Shown here piece after piece: positions 49,791 to 59,276 of a DNA stretch of 64,000 nucleotides. Each line of letters starts with the position of its first letter. Positions within the stretch are counted from its first letter, which is position 1. Position numbers and translations under genes: made by a program. Source of the DNA: Chryseobacterium piscicola (GTDB taxonomy: Bacteria > Bacteroidota > Bacteroidia > Flavobacteriales > Weeksellaceae); NCBI RefSeq assembly GCF_900156685.1, contig NZ_FTOJ01000002.1:186001-250000 (forward strand), read 5' to 3'. Below the pieces are notes generated by a model. It was not told the DNA's origin. It saw only the letters and a program-made list of their open reading frames with translations, and searched no databases.

Positions 49791-49839
49791 TTAATTTGAA
49801 AGTAATTTCTGACTTAATAAAAAAAGCATGTAAATTGTC

Positions 49840-49862
49840 AGCGTTCCTTTTGGAACGCTTTC
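49840..49862 (+). terminator. terminator after the glutaminyl cyclase gene
   Basis: AGCGTTCC (49840-49847), loop TTTT, GGAACGCT (49852-49859), then T. It lies inside the open frame that precedes the next gene, so that frame's upstream part is not coding. Confidence 0.85.
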
Positions 49863-49876
49863 TTAATAAAATAATA

Positions 49877-50770
49877 TTGAGGTTATTCAGTTTCATTTCT
49901 CTGCTTTTATTCTGTACAGTTTGTGCACAGAAAAGCCTTCCTTTAGATACATTGAGACTGAAGGAGGCAAAAGATATGTTTGCAGATGATTATGGGAATT
50001 TGTATATCTATAAAAATAAAGATTTTACCCTTACCAAGTACGATTCTCTTGGCAAGCAAATTGGGCAGATGATGCTCACAGTTCCGTACAAAATTCAGAG
50101 TGTTCAAAACCCTCTTACCATTCCCATGTTTTCTGAAAACGGACAAGAAATGAAATTTGTAGATCAGAATCTTAACGATATCCAGAAAATAGATTTTAAG
50201 CAAAAATTTAGCTTTATAAAACATGCTTATGCTGAAGATTTGCAACAAATCTGGCTCTTGGATGAAAGCACACGCAGATTACTTCAGTATAATTTCAGAA
50301 ACGATACAACAATCAATTCTTACCCTTTCGATGGAGATTTTGATGATATAATCGATCTTTTGGTATATGAAAACAAAGTTTATGTTTTAAGCAAAAAACT
50401 TTTCAGCGTTTACAATTTAAAATTTGAAAAACTTTTTGAAACTGAAATTACCCATGCTAAACGTTTCAGACGAGAAAATGAGATCATTTTAATCATTACC
50501 AAAAACAGTATCCTAAGTTTCGGTTCTGATGAGAGGATGATCACAGTTTTTGAAGATCCCGAGGCTCAAATTGTGGATAAAAACAACCTCGCTTTTTTTG
50601 AAATAAAAGCCAACAAACTTTATCTTTACACACCAGAAAATCTCAAAAAATTGCAAAATACTGCAAAAACCGAAGAATTAGAACAATCTATCGAAGATCT
50701 TGAAAGACAAAAGTCTGATAAAGGCGATGTAATAAAGCTGATAGAGGAGATTGAGAATTTAGGTTATTAA
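49877..50770 (+). CDS. exported propeller-like hypothetical protein
   Basis: 297 residues: signal peptide (RLFSFISLLLFCTVCAQ) and a mature part with short repeating units (DDYGNLYIYKNKDFTLTKYDS, EDLQQIWLLDESTRRLLQY) like beta-propeller blades, then a coiled-coil end (EELEQSIEDLERQKS). The reading frame is open back to 49796, but a terminator lies in it and no ATG exists, so a TTG at 49877 is the best start. Flavobacterial protein of unknown function, 26 bp before the deoxynucleoside kinase gene. Confidence 0.75.
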   Translation: MRLFSFISLLLFCTVCAQKSLPLDTLRLKEAKDMFADDYGNLYIYKNKDFTLTKYDSLGKQIGQMMLTVPYKIQSVQNPLTIPMFSENGQEMKFVDQNLNDIQKIDFKQKFSFIKHAYAEDLQQIWLLDESTRRLLQYNFRNDTTINSYPFDGDFDDIIDLLVYENKVYVLSKKLFSVYNLKFEKLFETEITHAKRFRRENEIILIITKNSILSFGSDERMITVFEDPEAQIVDKNNLAFFEIKANKLYLYTPENLKKLQNTAKTEELEQSIEDLERQKSDKGDVIKLIEEIENLGY

Positions 50771-50796
50771 AATTAAAACAAGACACAAAAGACATT

Positions 50797-51411
50797 ATGC
50801 ACATTGCGGTTACAGGAAATATAGGAGCAGGAAAAACCACGTTAACGACTATGCTCGCCAAACATTACAATTGGAACGCACAATTTGAGGATGTAGATCA
50901 CAACCCTTATCTAGAAGATTTTTATGCAGACATGAGCAAATGGAGCTTTGCACTGCAAATTTATTTTCTCGGAAGCCGTTTCAGACAAGTGAAAGAGATC
51001 CGCGAGAGTGGCAAAAATATTATTCAAGATAGAACAATCTATGAAGATGCTCATATTTTTGCTGAAAACTTAAATGATATGAAACTTCTTTCAGATCGTG
51101 ATTATGCCAATTATATTTCTGTCTTTTCATTAATGAAATCTTTTGTTTCGGCACCTGATCTTTTGATTTATCTTAAATCTGATGTTCCGAATCTTGTAAA
51201 AAAAATCTATAAGAGAGGAAGAGAATATGAAGCATCAATCAGCATAGAATATCTTTCTAAACTCAACCAGAAATACGAAAAATGGATTTCAGAATACACC
51301 GAAGGAAAATTACTTGTAATAGAAGTTGATGATCTAGATTTTGTAGAAAAACCTGAAGATTTTGGGTTTATTTTAGAAAAAATAGATGCGCAGCTCAACG
51401 GGCTGTTTTAG
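50797..51411 (+). CDS. deoxynucleoside kinase
   Basis: 204 residues: P-loop GNIGAGKTT, the substrate block FEDVDHNPYLEDFY, the DR motif QDRTIYEDAHIF, and the lid with KKIYKRGREYE. Phosphorylates deoxyadenosine, deoxyguanosine or deoxycytidine for nucleotide salvage; the specificity is not evident. Co-transcribed with the exported protein before it. Confidence 0.94.
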   Translation: MHIAVTGNIGAGKTTLTTMLAKHYNWNAQFEDVDHNPYLEDFYADMSKWSFALQIYFLGSRFRQVKEIRESGKNIIQDRTIYEDAHIFAENLNDMKLLSDRDYANYISVFSLMKSFVSAPDLLIYLKSDVPNLVKKIYKRGREYEASISIEYLSKLNQKYEKWISEYTEGKLLVIEVDDLDFVEKPEDFGFILEKIDAQLNGLF

Positions 51412-51445
51412 ATACCATGAATAGTATGCTATGATGAAAAAGAAG

Positions 51446-51453
51446 TATCTTTG
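51446..51453 (+). promoter_or_regulatory. -7 element of the ArsC-like gene
   Basis: TATCTTTG, 21 bp before the ATG at 51475. Confidence 0.5.
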
Positions 51454-51474
51454 CAATACACCAAATAAAATAAA

Positions 51475-51822
51475 ATGATATTGAAAGTACTTCACAACGG
51501 TAACTGCTCAAAGTCTAAAGCAGTTTTGGAATATCTTGATGAAAACGGAGTTGCCTTCGAAATTATTGATCTTATTGAAGATCCACTCACGGATTTAGAA
51601 ATAAAAACTTTACTCAAGAAACTCAACCAGAGTGTACAAGATTTGATAAGAAAAGATGACCGTTTCTTTGTAGAAAACTTTGCAGGAAAAAATCTTTCTG
51701 ATGAAGAATGGATTACTGTTTTGGTGAATAATCCTTCACTCATACAACGTCCGATTCTTATAAAAGGATCTGTAGCATTGCTAGGAAGACCCATAGAAAA
51801 CGTGAAATTGTTTATAGAATAA
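51475..51822 (+). CDS. ArsC family reductase-like protein
   Basis: 115 residues of the ArsC/Spx thioredoxin-like fold: HNGNCSKSKAVLEYL with one catalytic cysteine C11, EIIDLIEDPLTDLEIKTLL, NNPSLIQRPILIKG and GRPIENVKLF. The single Cys and arginines RP agree with glutaredoxin-coupled arsenate reductases, but no other ars gene is near, so a general thiol redox role is equally possible. Confidence 0.88.
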   Translation: MILKVLHNGNCSKSKAVLEYLDENGVAFEIIDLIEDPLTDLEIKTLLKKLNQSVQDLIRKDDRFFVENFAGKNLSDEEWITVLVNNPSLIQRPILIKGSVALLGRPIENVKLFIE

Positions 51823-51850
51823 AAAAAGTCAGCAGAGATGCTGACTTTTT
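51823..51850. terminator. bidirectional terminator
   Basis: AAAAAGTCAGCA (51823-51834) and TGCTGACTTTTT (51839-51850), loop GAGA, between convergent genes. Confidence 0.85.
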
Positions 51851-51874
51851 TATTGTGAACTTAATTTTCTAAGA

Positions 51875-52180
51875 TTACAGTAATATCACTTCTTCAATTT
51901 TAGCAACCTCTTTATAAATTTTTATAACCTGGTTGGCATCTAAAACAAAAGCATTAATGTTGCAAGCGGTATATTTTCCGTTTTTACTTTCTCTGTTACC
52001 AAGCGTAAACTGTATTCCGTCAAAAACTTTATATATTTCAGTCAATTTTGCCTCATCTGTAGGAATGATGAATTTAAACAAATAATCTTCAGGAAAATCA
52101 TGATGATCTTCTAGTTTTTGTTTCAAAGATTCGTAAAAATCTTCAGGGTTAGCGTGCTGGTTTCCCTCTATTATATCCAT
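51875..52180 (-). CDS. DUF493 domain protein
   Basis: 101 residues in the ferredoxin-like DUF493 (YbeD) fold: EDFYESLKQKLEDHHDFPEDYLFKF, then NGKYTACNINAFVLDANQVIKIY. The family is small and cytosolic, of uncertain function, sometimes linked to lipoate or acyl metabolism. Downstream of the DUF4197 gene, 29 bp apart. Confidence 0.9.
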   Translation of the reverse strand: MDIIEGNQHANPEDFYESLKQKLEDHHDFPEDYLFKFIIPTDEAKLTEIYKVFDGIQFTLGNRESKNGKYTACNINAFVLDANQVIKIYKEVAKIEEVILL

Positions 52181-52209
52181 TTTTTAATTTTCTGTAAATT
52201 TAAATCATT

Positions 52210-52887
52210 TTATTTTCCCAAAGCCCCAAGAATAGATTTAGAATTTTCTATTTCATAGTCTTCTACAATATTAAACATTCCGTTTACAAGTTGCTCAGAT
52301 GCCAATGTACTTAGACCTCCGGAATTTACAGAAGTCTTATTCCCTCCCAATAAACTTCCTAAAAGATTGCTGCCAGATAGAGCTGTATTGATTGTTTTTA
52401 CAATTCCATACTTATTGAGTTCTTGCTCCACTCGAGGTGCAATGGCTTGTATAAGCTGAGCATGAGTTTTTTCTTTTAAAACTAAAGTAGCAGTACCCTT
52501 TTCTCCTTTAATAATTCTGGCAACATCTTGTGCACTTAGATTATTAACAGCGTTTTCAAGAATAGGTTTTGAAATATTTACAGTAAAAACGGCTGCTTCA
52601 GCAATATATTGCTTTTCTTTTTGCACAAGTGAAGGTGCTATTTTTTCTAAAGTTGTATTAATATCTCTCAATTCCTTGGGAAGGGCTTTGTCTACAAGAT
52701 TACTTTGCAAAAAAGCCTCTTTATTTCCGTAGATGTTTGCACCTTTATTTATTCCGCCAAGAAGAATTCTTTTTATAACCACTAAGCCGATATCTGATGT
52801 TGCTAAAGACGTGCAAGACTGTACAGAAGTGGTAATGACAATGCCAGTCCCAAAAACCAGTGCAGCTGCAATTATATATTTTTTCAT
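52210..52887 (-). CDS. DUF4197 domain protein, exported
   Basis: 225 residues: N-terminal lipoprotein-like signal (IIAAALVFGTGIVITTSVQSC) and the DUF4197 domain: LVDKALPKELRDINTTLEKI, AEAAVFTVNISKPILENAV, GEKGTATLVLKEKTHAQLIQ. Widespread helical periplasmic protein of unknown function. Start at ATG 52887; an apparent earlier TTG is not used. Two minus-strand -7-like sites lie upstream: 52898-52891 and 52921-52914. Confidence 0.9.
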   Translation of the reverse strand: MKKYIIAAALVFGTGIVITTSVQSCTSLATSDIGLVVIKRILLGGINKGANIYGNKEAFLQSNLVDKALPKELRDINTTLEKIAPSLVQKEKQYIAEAAVFTVNISKPILENAVNNLSAQDVARIIKGEKGTATLVLKEKTHAQLIQAIAPRVEQELNKYGIVKTINTALSGSNLLGSLLGGNKTSVNSGGLSTLASEQLVNGMFNIVEDYEIENSKSILGALGK

Positions 52888-53283
52888 AATCAAATTTAAT
52901 TCAGATTAGTTTTCAAATATAGCACCAAATATTAAAATTTAAAAATCTATCTCATATTATGTCACTTATTTTACGATAAAAGTTAAAATTATTAATACTA
53001 TTTTAACAAATAGATGTTTTCAGGAAGAGAGCTCATCATTTTGGGGAATTTATTGCTTCTTTTTGAGAAAATGAGACTAATAACAAATCAATAAATGATA
53101 ATTTTTCTATTCTATATTAATGGAATATTAATAAATATTGCTTTTTTGTTGCGTAATTATGAATGGATGTGTTAAAAAAGTATTTTCTTTAAGTAAAATT
53201 AACATAATTCATTTTTTTTTCTATTTTTGAGTTTAATGTCTTTTTTTGAGATAAAAGAACATAAACAAGAAAATTAAAACTAT
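52888..53283. other. divergent control region between DUF4197 and susC genes
   Basis: 396 bp of A/T-rich DNA. The minus-strand side has CAAATATA at 52914-52921 (TATATTTG on minus). The plus-strand side has TATTTTTG at 53222-53229, 55 bp before the susC ATG, without a -33 TTG. No regulator gene or clear operator is visible. Confidence 0.5.
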
Positions 53284-56115
53284 ATGAAACAAAAAAATTT
53301 AAAGTATTCTACCCTCATTGCGGTTCTCTACTTCGGTATGAACGTAAACGGGCAGACTGCTCCTAAAGACACTCTTGTAAAAGAGCAGAAAATAGAGGAG
53401 GTAGTGATGATTGGTTACGGTGCTCAGAAAAAAGAAAATATTACCGGAAGTATAGGTTTGGTAACAGCAAAAGACCTTGCAGATAAACCTAACGCAAACC
53501 CTCTAAGCTCAATACAAGGTAAGCTTGCAGGGGTACAGATTATCAACTCCGGAGCACCAGGAGCTTCACCTAGAGTAGACATCAGAGGTGTGGGTTCTTT
53601 GACGGGTAAAACTGTATTTATTGTTGATGGAATGATTACCGATGATATTTCATTTTTGAATCCCCAGGATATTGAATCAATGAGTGTCTTAAAAGATCCT
53701 TCGAGTTTGGCAATTTACGGAGCAAGAGCATCAAATGGTGCTGTTATTATCAAAACGAAAACCGGTAAAGGTAAAAAACCTCTTTTTAGTTTCAATTCTT
53801 ATTTAGGATTTAAAAAAGTTACGAATATTCCGCAGATGGTAAATTCTGATCAGTTTGTGGAATTGTATAATGAAAAAGTGAAAAATGATGCTACAACTCC
53901 GCCACAACCATCAGATTTCATATCTAGAGCCAACTATAGCGCAGATACAGATTGGTTTAAAGAAATTTTCAGAACAAGTGTAATAAATTCTAATGACTTT
54001 TCGGCTTCTGGAAACGTAGGAAAATTGAATTACTATGCTAGTATAGGAAATTTGCAGGATGAAGGAAATTTAGCTTCAGAAAGAGGGATTAATTCTGGAA
54101 GTGGTTTCAACAGATTGAATACTAAATTGAATCTTACCTACAAGATTTCTGATAATATTACGATAGGAAATAATTTTACGTTTTCTAAAATGAGAACGGA
54201 TGTAGCTCAGAATCCTTTATTAGATGCCTATACTGCACCCCCATTATTTTCTGCAATCAATCCCGCAACAGGAAATTATCAGTTTTTCAATGGTTATACA
54301 AATCCCAATCCAAGAGCTAAATTAGATCTTTATCGTTCGCAAATAAGACAAGAAAGGCTCTTGAACAATGTTTGGGCAGAATATAAGTTTCTTAAAGACT
54401 TCACTTTGCGTTTAAGTTATACGAATGATAATATCAATACAAATCAGTATGAATACAGCCCAACTTTATTCTATACTCCTGTAGCGGATCAAAAACCAAC
54501 AAAACTCATTACAAGAGATTCTAGAAATAGAAATTACGTTTGGGATAATACTTTAAGTTATAAAAAAAGTTTAGGTAGTCATAACTTTGAGGTTTTAGCA
54601 GGTTTTTCCAGAACAAGAAATAGTTATTCTCAATCTTATTTAGAAGCTCAAAATGTAGCATACAACGGTGAAAACAGTTCTCTGAATATTTTTAGCGGAA
54701 ATAATATCCTAGCTACCACTTTTGATGAATCACGAGGTGTGGTTCCAGATCACTTCAGAATACAATCATTGTTTGGAAGACTGAATTATGATTATAAAGG
54801 AAAATATCTTCTTAATGGTTCTGTTCGTAGAGATGGAACATCAAAGTATTCAGCAGACGAAAGATCTAAAGTTTTTCCGGCAGTGAGTGCAGGGTGGGTA
54901 ATTTCAAAAGAAGATTTCATGAGCGAGCAAAACGTTTTTAATCTTTTGAAATTAAGAGCGAGTTGGGGAAGATTAGGTAATCCTGATGTACAAAGAGCAT
55001 TTACTTTAAATACATCCATTATCTCAAGCGGTGCATATTATGGTAACACAGGCAGCCCGGCCCAAACTATTAATAGAATTGTAGATACCTCAATAGGATG
55101 GGAAATTACTACAGGAAAAGATTTGGGATTGGAAATGGCAATGTTTAATAATAAATTAAAAATAGATGCCACTTATTTTGATAAAGATTCTAAAGATGTT
55201 GTTTATGGTGTATTTCAAGGAACGGTTTCTGGAGCAGATAACTGGCGCGATTATGTAACCAATGCTTACTCTTTTAATAATAGGGGGTTTGAAGTTTCTG
55301 TGAATTACAATACTAAAATTAATGATAATATTGGCTTGGGAGTTTACGGTAACTTTACTGCACTGAAAAATAAAATTACTTCTGTATATGGAGGATCTTA
55401 TCTAGAAACAGGCGCAAGTTTATTCGGCAACTCAATTATTAGATTACAAGAAGGGCAGGCTGTAGGTTCATACTACGGTTATCAGGTAGCCGGAGTTTTC
55501 CAGACGGATGCTGAAGCAACGGCATCTGGTCAAAACGGAGGAATTGCAAAAGCAGGTTGGTTTAAATTTGCAGATATGGACGGAAATGGTGTTATCGACA
55601 CCAGAGATAAAACGTTTTTAGGAAGCCCAATTCCTAAAGGTACTTATGGTTTCGGAATCAATATGAATATCTACAGCTTTGATGTGGGTATTGATTTCCA
55701 AGGTGTATTTGGTAACAAAATCTACAACTATAATCGTGAGCAAAGATATGGTAATGAGAAATGGGATTTAGACTTCTATAATAATAGATGGAGAGGCGCA
55801 GGAACTTCCAACAGTTATTCAATGACTACCAATAACCAATTTATTATTTTACCAAATAGTTTTTATGTAGAAGACGGAAGCTATATCAGAATTAGAAATA
55901 TTCAAGTGGGATACAATTTGCCAAAAGCGTTTACAAACTCTATGTCTATTACCAAGTTGAGATTGTATGTAAGTGCACAAAACCCTTGGACAAGTTTTAA
56001 ATATAATGGCTTCTCTCCGGAAGTCTTGAATTCTGATAGAGTACAAATGGGTATCGATAACAATATCTATCCTATTGCCGCTATCTATACTTTTGGTATG
56101 AACTTAACATTTTAA
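53284..56115 (+). CDS. SusC/RagA family TonB-linked outer membrane protein
   Basis: 943 residues: signal peptide (1-23), TonB box region KIEEVVMIGYGAQKKENITGSI, plug about 50-160 (NPLSSIQGKLAGVQI, RVDIRGVGSLTG, VFIVDGM, ESMSVLKDPSSLAIYGARASNGAVII), barrel to the C-terminal F (NLTF). It lacks the carboxypeptidase-D-like N-terminal extension and the DUF4480 part common in SusC proteins, so it is a minimal type. Pairs with the SusD at 56125 (9 bp) to import oligosaccharides, here probably beta-glucan pieces. Confidence 0.95.
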   Translation: MKQKNLKYSTLIAVLYFGMNVNGQTAPKDTLVKEQKIEEVVMIGYGAQKKENITGSIGLVTAKDLADKPNANPLSSIQGKLAGVQIINSGAPGASPRVDIRGVGSLTGKTVFIVDGMITDDISFLNPQDIESMSVLKDPSSLAIYGARASNGAVIIKTKTGKGKKPLFSFNSYLGFKKVTNIPQMVNSDQFVELYNEKVKNDATTPPQPSDFISRANYSADTDWFKEIFRTSVINSNDFSASGNVGKLNYYASIGNLQDEGNLASERGINSGSGFNRLNTKLNLTYKISDNITIGNNFTFSKMRTDVAQNPLLDAYTAPPLFSAINPATGNYQFFNGYTNPNPRAKLDLYRSQIRQERLLNNVWAEYKFLKDFTLRLSYTNDNINTNQYEYSPTLFYTPVADQKPTKLITRDSRNRNYVWDNTLSYKKSLGSHNFEVLAGFSRTRNSYSQSYLEAQNVAYNGENSSLNIFSGNNILATTFDESRGVVPDHFRIQSLFGRLNYDYKGKYLLNGSVRRDGTSKYSADERSKVFPAVSAGWVISKEDFMSEQNVFNLLKLRASWGRLGNPDVQRAFTLNTSIISSGAYYGNTGSPAQTINRIVDTSIGWEITTGKDLGLEMAMFNNKLKIDATYFDKDSKDVVYGVFQGTVSGADNWRDYVTNAYSFNNRGFEVSVNYNTKINDNIGLGVYGNFTALKNKITSVYGGSYLETGASLFGNSIIRLQEGQAVGSYYGYQVAGVFQTDAEATASGQNGGIAKAGWFKFADMDGNGVIDTRDKTFLGSPIPKGTYGFGINMNIYSFDVGIDFQGVFGNKIYNYNREQRYGNEKWDLDFYNNRWRGAGTSNSYSMTTNNQFIILPNSFYVEDGSYIRIRNIQVGYNLPKAFTNSMSITKLRLYVSAQNPWTSFKYNGFSPEVLNSDRVQMGIDNNIYPIAAIYTFGMNLTF

Positions 56116-56124
56116 AAGAAAATC

Positions 56125-57543
56125 ATGAAAAAAATATTTTTATCAATCGCTGTAATTTCAGTTTTAGCAAGTTGCAAGGATGAATATTTAGATATAAAAC
56201 AAGAAGGCGTTAAAGAAGCAACTGCATTTTTTCAGACACAAGATGATGCAATGCAAGCTACTAATGCAGTCTATAGTTTCTTAAGAAGCTGGGAAAATTC
56301 AGCTTTCCCTTATCAGTTTGTTTTTGGGGTTCCTGCGGATGATGTCATCAAAGGATCAAACTCTGGGGACGCATCATTTATCACTGCTTACGATAACTTC
56401 AGTTTCACAGTGGGTGATGACGGCGTACGAGGTTATTGGATAGGGCAGTGGCAGGCTGTAGGAAGAGCTAATCAAGTAATTACCAATGTTCCAAAAATAA
56501 GTATGGATGAAACATTGAAAGCAAGATTAATAGCAGAATCAAAAATGCTTAGAGCATATTTTTACTTTAATCTGGTAAGAATTTATGGTGGTGTTCCTAT
56601 CTTTGATGGTTTGCAAGAAAATTACAACCTTCCAAGAAAGTCTGTAAATGAAGTTTATGATTTTATTATTTCAGATCTTACAAGTGCAGCAGCGGTTCTT
56701 CCACAATCTTATGGTGCAGCAGATTTAGGTAGAGTTACTAAAGGTGGTGCTTTAGGATTACTCTCCAAAGTATATTTGTACAAAAAAGATTACCAAAAAG
56801 CGTATGATACTTCCAATCAGGTGATTGCGATGGGGTATAGTTTAGATCCTAATTTCAACCATTTATTCAGACCTGCGGGAGAATTTGGTACAGAATCAGT
56901 TTTTGAAGTAAACTGCCAATGTTCTGCTCAATTTGGCGGAAGTCAATATGCCGAAGTTCAAGGTGTGAGAAACCAATTCGGATGGGGATTCTTTACGCCT
57001 TCTCAAGCCTTAGAAAACGCATTTGAAGCAGGAGATATCAGAAAAGAACTTACCATTTTAAGAAATGGAGAAACAACTCCTGAAGGAGATCTTATCGCAA
57101 TGGGAGATCCACAATCTGTACCTACTTTTAATCAAAAAGTATATGTACCCACTTCTTTAAATAATAATGCTTGTGGATACGGATCTATTCAAAATATCAG
57201 AATTCTAAGATTTGCAGAAATTTTACTTATCAATGCAGAAGCTGCTAATGAACTAGGAAATACAGCTGTTGCAATTACAAATTTAAATAAAGTAAGAACA
57301 AGAGCAACTCTTGCAGGCACTACAGCAACTACACAAGTGGCTTTGCGTACAGCAATCTGGCACGAAAGAAGGGTTGAGCTTGCATTAGAAGGTGATCGTT
57401 TTGTTGATCTTGTGAGAACAGGACAAGCGGCAACTGTTTTAGCATCTTACGGGTTCAAAGCAGGGAAAAATGAAGTTTTCCCAATTCCTTTAGATGCCAT
57501 GAATCAAAGTAACGGTGTCTTTACTCAAAATCCTGGTTACTAA
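56125..57543 (+). CDS. RagB/SusD family outer-membrane lipoprotein
   Basis: 472 residues: lipobox SVLASC, then the SusD helical TPR-like scaffold: ARLIAESKMLRAYFYFNLVRIYGGVPIF, KGGALGLLSKVYLYKKDYQKAY, and the C-terminal LRFAEILLINAEAANELG with WHERRVELALEGDRFVDLVRTG. Surface-exposed glycan-binding lid of the SusC pore. Its binding specificity cannot be inferred directly; the enzymes downstream suggest beta-1,2-glucan. Confidence 0.95.
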   Translation: MKKIFLSIAVISVLASCKDEYLDIKQEGVKEATAFFQTQDDAMQATNAVYSFLRSWENSAFPYQFVFGVPADDVIKGSNSGDASFITAYDNFSFTVGDDGVRGYWIGQWQAVGRANQVITNVPKISMDETLKARLIAESKMLRAYFYFNLVRIYGGVPIFDGLQENYNLPRKSVNEVYDFIISDLTSAAAVLPQSYGAADLGRVTKGGALGLLSKVYLYKKDYQKAYDTSNQVIAMGYSLDPNFNHLFRPAGEFGTESVFEVNCQCSAQFGGSQYAEVQGVRNQFGWGFFTPSQALENAFEAGDIRKELTILRNGETTPEGDLIAMGDPQSVPTFNQKVYVPTSLNNNACGYGSIQNIRILRFAEILLINAEAANELGNTAVAITNLNKVRTRATLAGTTATTQVALRTAIWHERRVELALEGDRFVDLVRTGQAATVLASYGFKAGKNEVFPIPLDAMNQSNGVFTQNPGY

Positions 57544-57558
57544 TTATTTTAATAGATA

Positions 57559-57592
57559 AAAATAGCCAAAGTTTAACTTTGGCTATTTTTTT
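57559..57592 (+). terminator. terminator after susD
   Basis: AAAATAGCCAAAGTT and its complement (57559-57588) with trailing T; probably attenuates rather than ends the locus, since enzymes follow on the same strand. Confidence 0.8.
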
Positions 57593-57624
57593 AACCTAAT
57601 TTTCATTTCTAAATTGAAACTTAC

Positions 57625-59013
57625 ATGAAATTAAATATAATATCAATTTTTTGTGTTTCAGCAGTACTTTTCAGCTGTACTACAACCTCATCAACCACTC
57701 ATCACACTTCTCAAAACAACTCCGTTTCGAGCAATATTTCAGACGAGCAGTTGATGGATAAAATTCAGAAAGATGCTTTGAAATATTTTTGGGATTACGC
57801 AGAACCCAATTCTATGTTGGGAAGAGAGCGCTACCACGAAGACAATATCTATCCGGATAACGATAAGCATGTCATCACAACTGGAGGCTCAGGATTTGGG
57901 TTGGCAACCATTTTAGTGGGTGTAGAAAGAGGGTATGTTTCAAGAAAAGAAGCCGTGAAAAGACTCACTGTAATGATGGATTTTCTTGCAAAAGCAGACC
58001 GTCATAAAGGCGCATGGCCACATTGGATCAACGGAGAAACAGGAAAAACTGTGCCTTTTGGGAAAAAAGACAACGGAGGAGACTTAGTAGAAACCGCTTT
58101 TTTGACCACAGGTATCATTCAGGTTCGTGAGTATTTCAAAAACGGAAATGCCGAAGAAAAAGCTCTAGCCAAAAAATGCGATGAACTTTGGAAAGGCATC
58201 CAATGGAATTGGTACACCAAAGCAGGCGAAAAAGTTCTATACTGGCATTGGTCACCAGAATATCAATGGGAAATGAATTTTCCTTTACAAGGTTACAACG
58301 AATGTTTAATTACTTACATCTTAGCCGCTTCATCACCAACCTTTTCCATAGATGCGGAAACTTATGAAAAAGGCTGGACTAGGAACGGAGCTTATCTTTC
58401 AGACAAAGAAAAATACGGACTTCCTATGTACGTAAAGCACAACGGAGCCGAAGAATATGGAGGACCACTTTTTTGGGCACACTATTCCTACATCGGCTTA
58501 GATCCTACCAATTTATCTGATAAATTAATCAAAAACTATTTCGATTTAAATAAAAATCAAGTCTTAATAGATTACAAATATTGCCTTGAAAATCCAAAAG
58601 GTTGGAAAGGATATGGCGAAAATTATTGGGGATTAACGGCGAGTTATTCTAGAAGTAAAGATGGAAATGTTGGTTATGATGCACACTTTCCACAAAACGA
58701 TCACGGTGTCATTACGCCGACTGCAGCATTAAGCAGTTTTCCGTACACACCCAAACAATCGATGGATTTGCTGAGGTTTATCTATACTCAAAAACCTCAA
58801 TTCATAGGCTCTGCAGGGCCTTACGATGCCACTTCAATTCATTACAATGATTGGACTACGCCACGATATTTGGCCATAGACCAAGGAACAATTGCTCCAA
58901 TGATTGAAAACTACCGTACCGGATTTTTATGGAAATTATTCATGAACGCCCCAGAAATCAAACAGGGATTAAAAAAATTAAATTTCAAATCAGAAAAATA
59001 TAACATAAAATAA
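57625..59013 (+). CDS. glucoamylase-like lipoprotein, probable endo-beta-1,2-glucanase (GH144 type)
   Basis: 462 residues with lipobox AVLFSC and a Thr/Ser-rich linker, then the alpha/alpha toroid of the glycoamylase (PF10091) family: LKYFWDYAEPNSMLGRER, TTGGSGFGLATILVGVERGY, NGGDLVETAFLTTGIIQVR, PLQGYNECLITYILAASSPT, GENYWGLTASYSRS, HDNGVITPTAALSS-like HGVITPTAALSSFPYTP. Close relatives include GH144 endo-beta-1,2-glucanases, which cut beta-1,2-glucan to sophoro-oligosaccharides. Its place between SusC/SusD and a GH3 supports that reading. Specificity itself is inference. Confidence 0.88.
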   Translation: MKLNIISIFCVSAVLFSCTTTSSTTHHTSQNNSVSSNISDEQLMDKIQKDALKYFWDYAEPNSMLGRERYHEDNIYPDNDKHVITTGGSGFGLATILVGVERGYVSRKEAVKRLTVMMDFLAKADRHKGAWPHWINGETGKTVPFGKKDNGGDLVETAFLTTGIIQVREYFKNGNAEEKALAKKCDELWKGIQWNWYTKAGEKVLYWHWSPEYQWEMNFPLQGYNECLITYILAASSPTFSIDAETYEKGWTRNGAYLSDKEKYGLPMYVKHNGAEEYGGPLFWAHYSYIGLDPTNLSDKLIKNYFDLNKNQVLIDYKYCLENPKGWKGYGENYWGLTASYSRSKDGNVGYDAHFPQNDHGVITPTAALSSFPYTPKQSMDLLRFIYTQKPQFIGSAGPYDATSIHYNDWTTPRYLAIDQGTIAPMIENYRTGFLWKLFMNAPEIKQGLKKLNFKSEKYNIK

Positions 59014-59080
59014 AATTTACAAGTGTATAACCACACAACAAAAAAGCCAGAAGGAAACAGCCATTTGCCAAACGCTTTTT

Positions 59081-59175
59081 AGGAGCTTAATCCCGCTATC
59101 CGCTGTATCTTTTTCGTCACAGTCTCCACTTCGTTACGTCTGCAACAAAAAAGGATGCCGCTTCTATCGGGGCTA
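59081..59175. repeat. interspersed flavobacterial intergenic repeat
   Basis: The block beginning AGGAGCTTAATCCCGCTATC and ending GATGCCGCTTCTATCGGGGC is GC-rich against its surroundings and, from memory, of a kind scattered between genes in Flavobacterium and Chryseobacterium genomes. No ORF. It may be a small mobile repeat or a structured RNA. Confidence 0.55.
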
Positions 59176-59208
59176 GTTAAAATTCTTCAACATAGAATTA
59201 TTATCAAT

Positions 59209-59232
59209 AGGAACGGATTTCATTCCGTTTAA
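59209..59232. repeat. short inverted repeat of a REP-like family
   Basis: AACGGA (59212-59217) pairs with TCCGTT (59224-59229); a second small palindrome GGCTTTAGCC lies at 59252-59261. Both resemble hairpins repeated between genes in related genomes. Confidence 0.4.
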
Positions 59233-59276
59233 TAAAAAAATAAAATCAAACGGCTTTAGCCAAAACCTAAAGAAAT

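Noticed and set aside
49796..49876. N-terminal extension of the exported propeller-like protein
   Set aside because: It contains the hairpin terminator of the preceding gene and hides the signal peptide.
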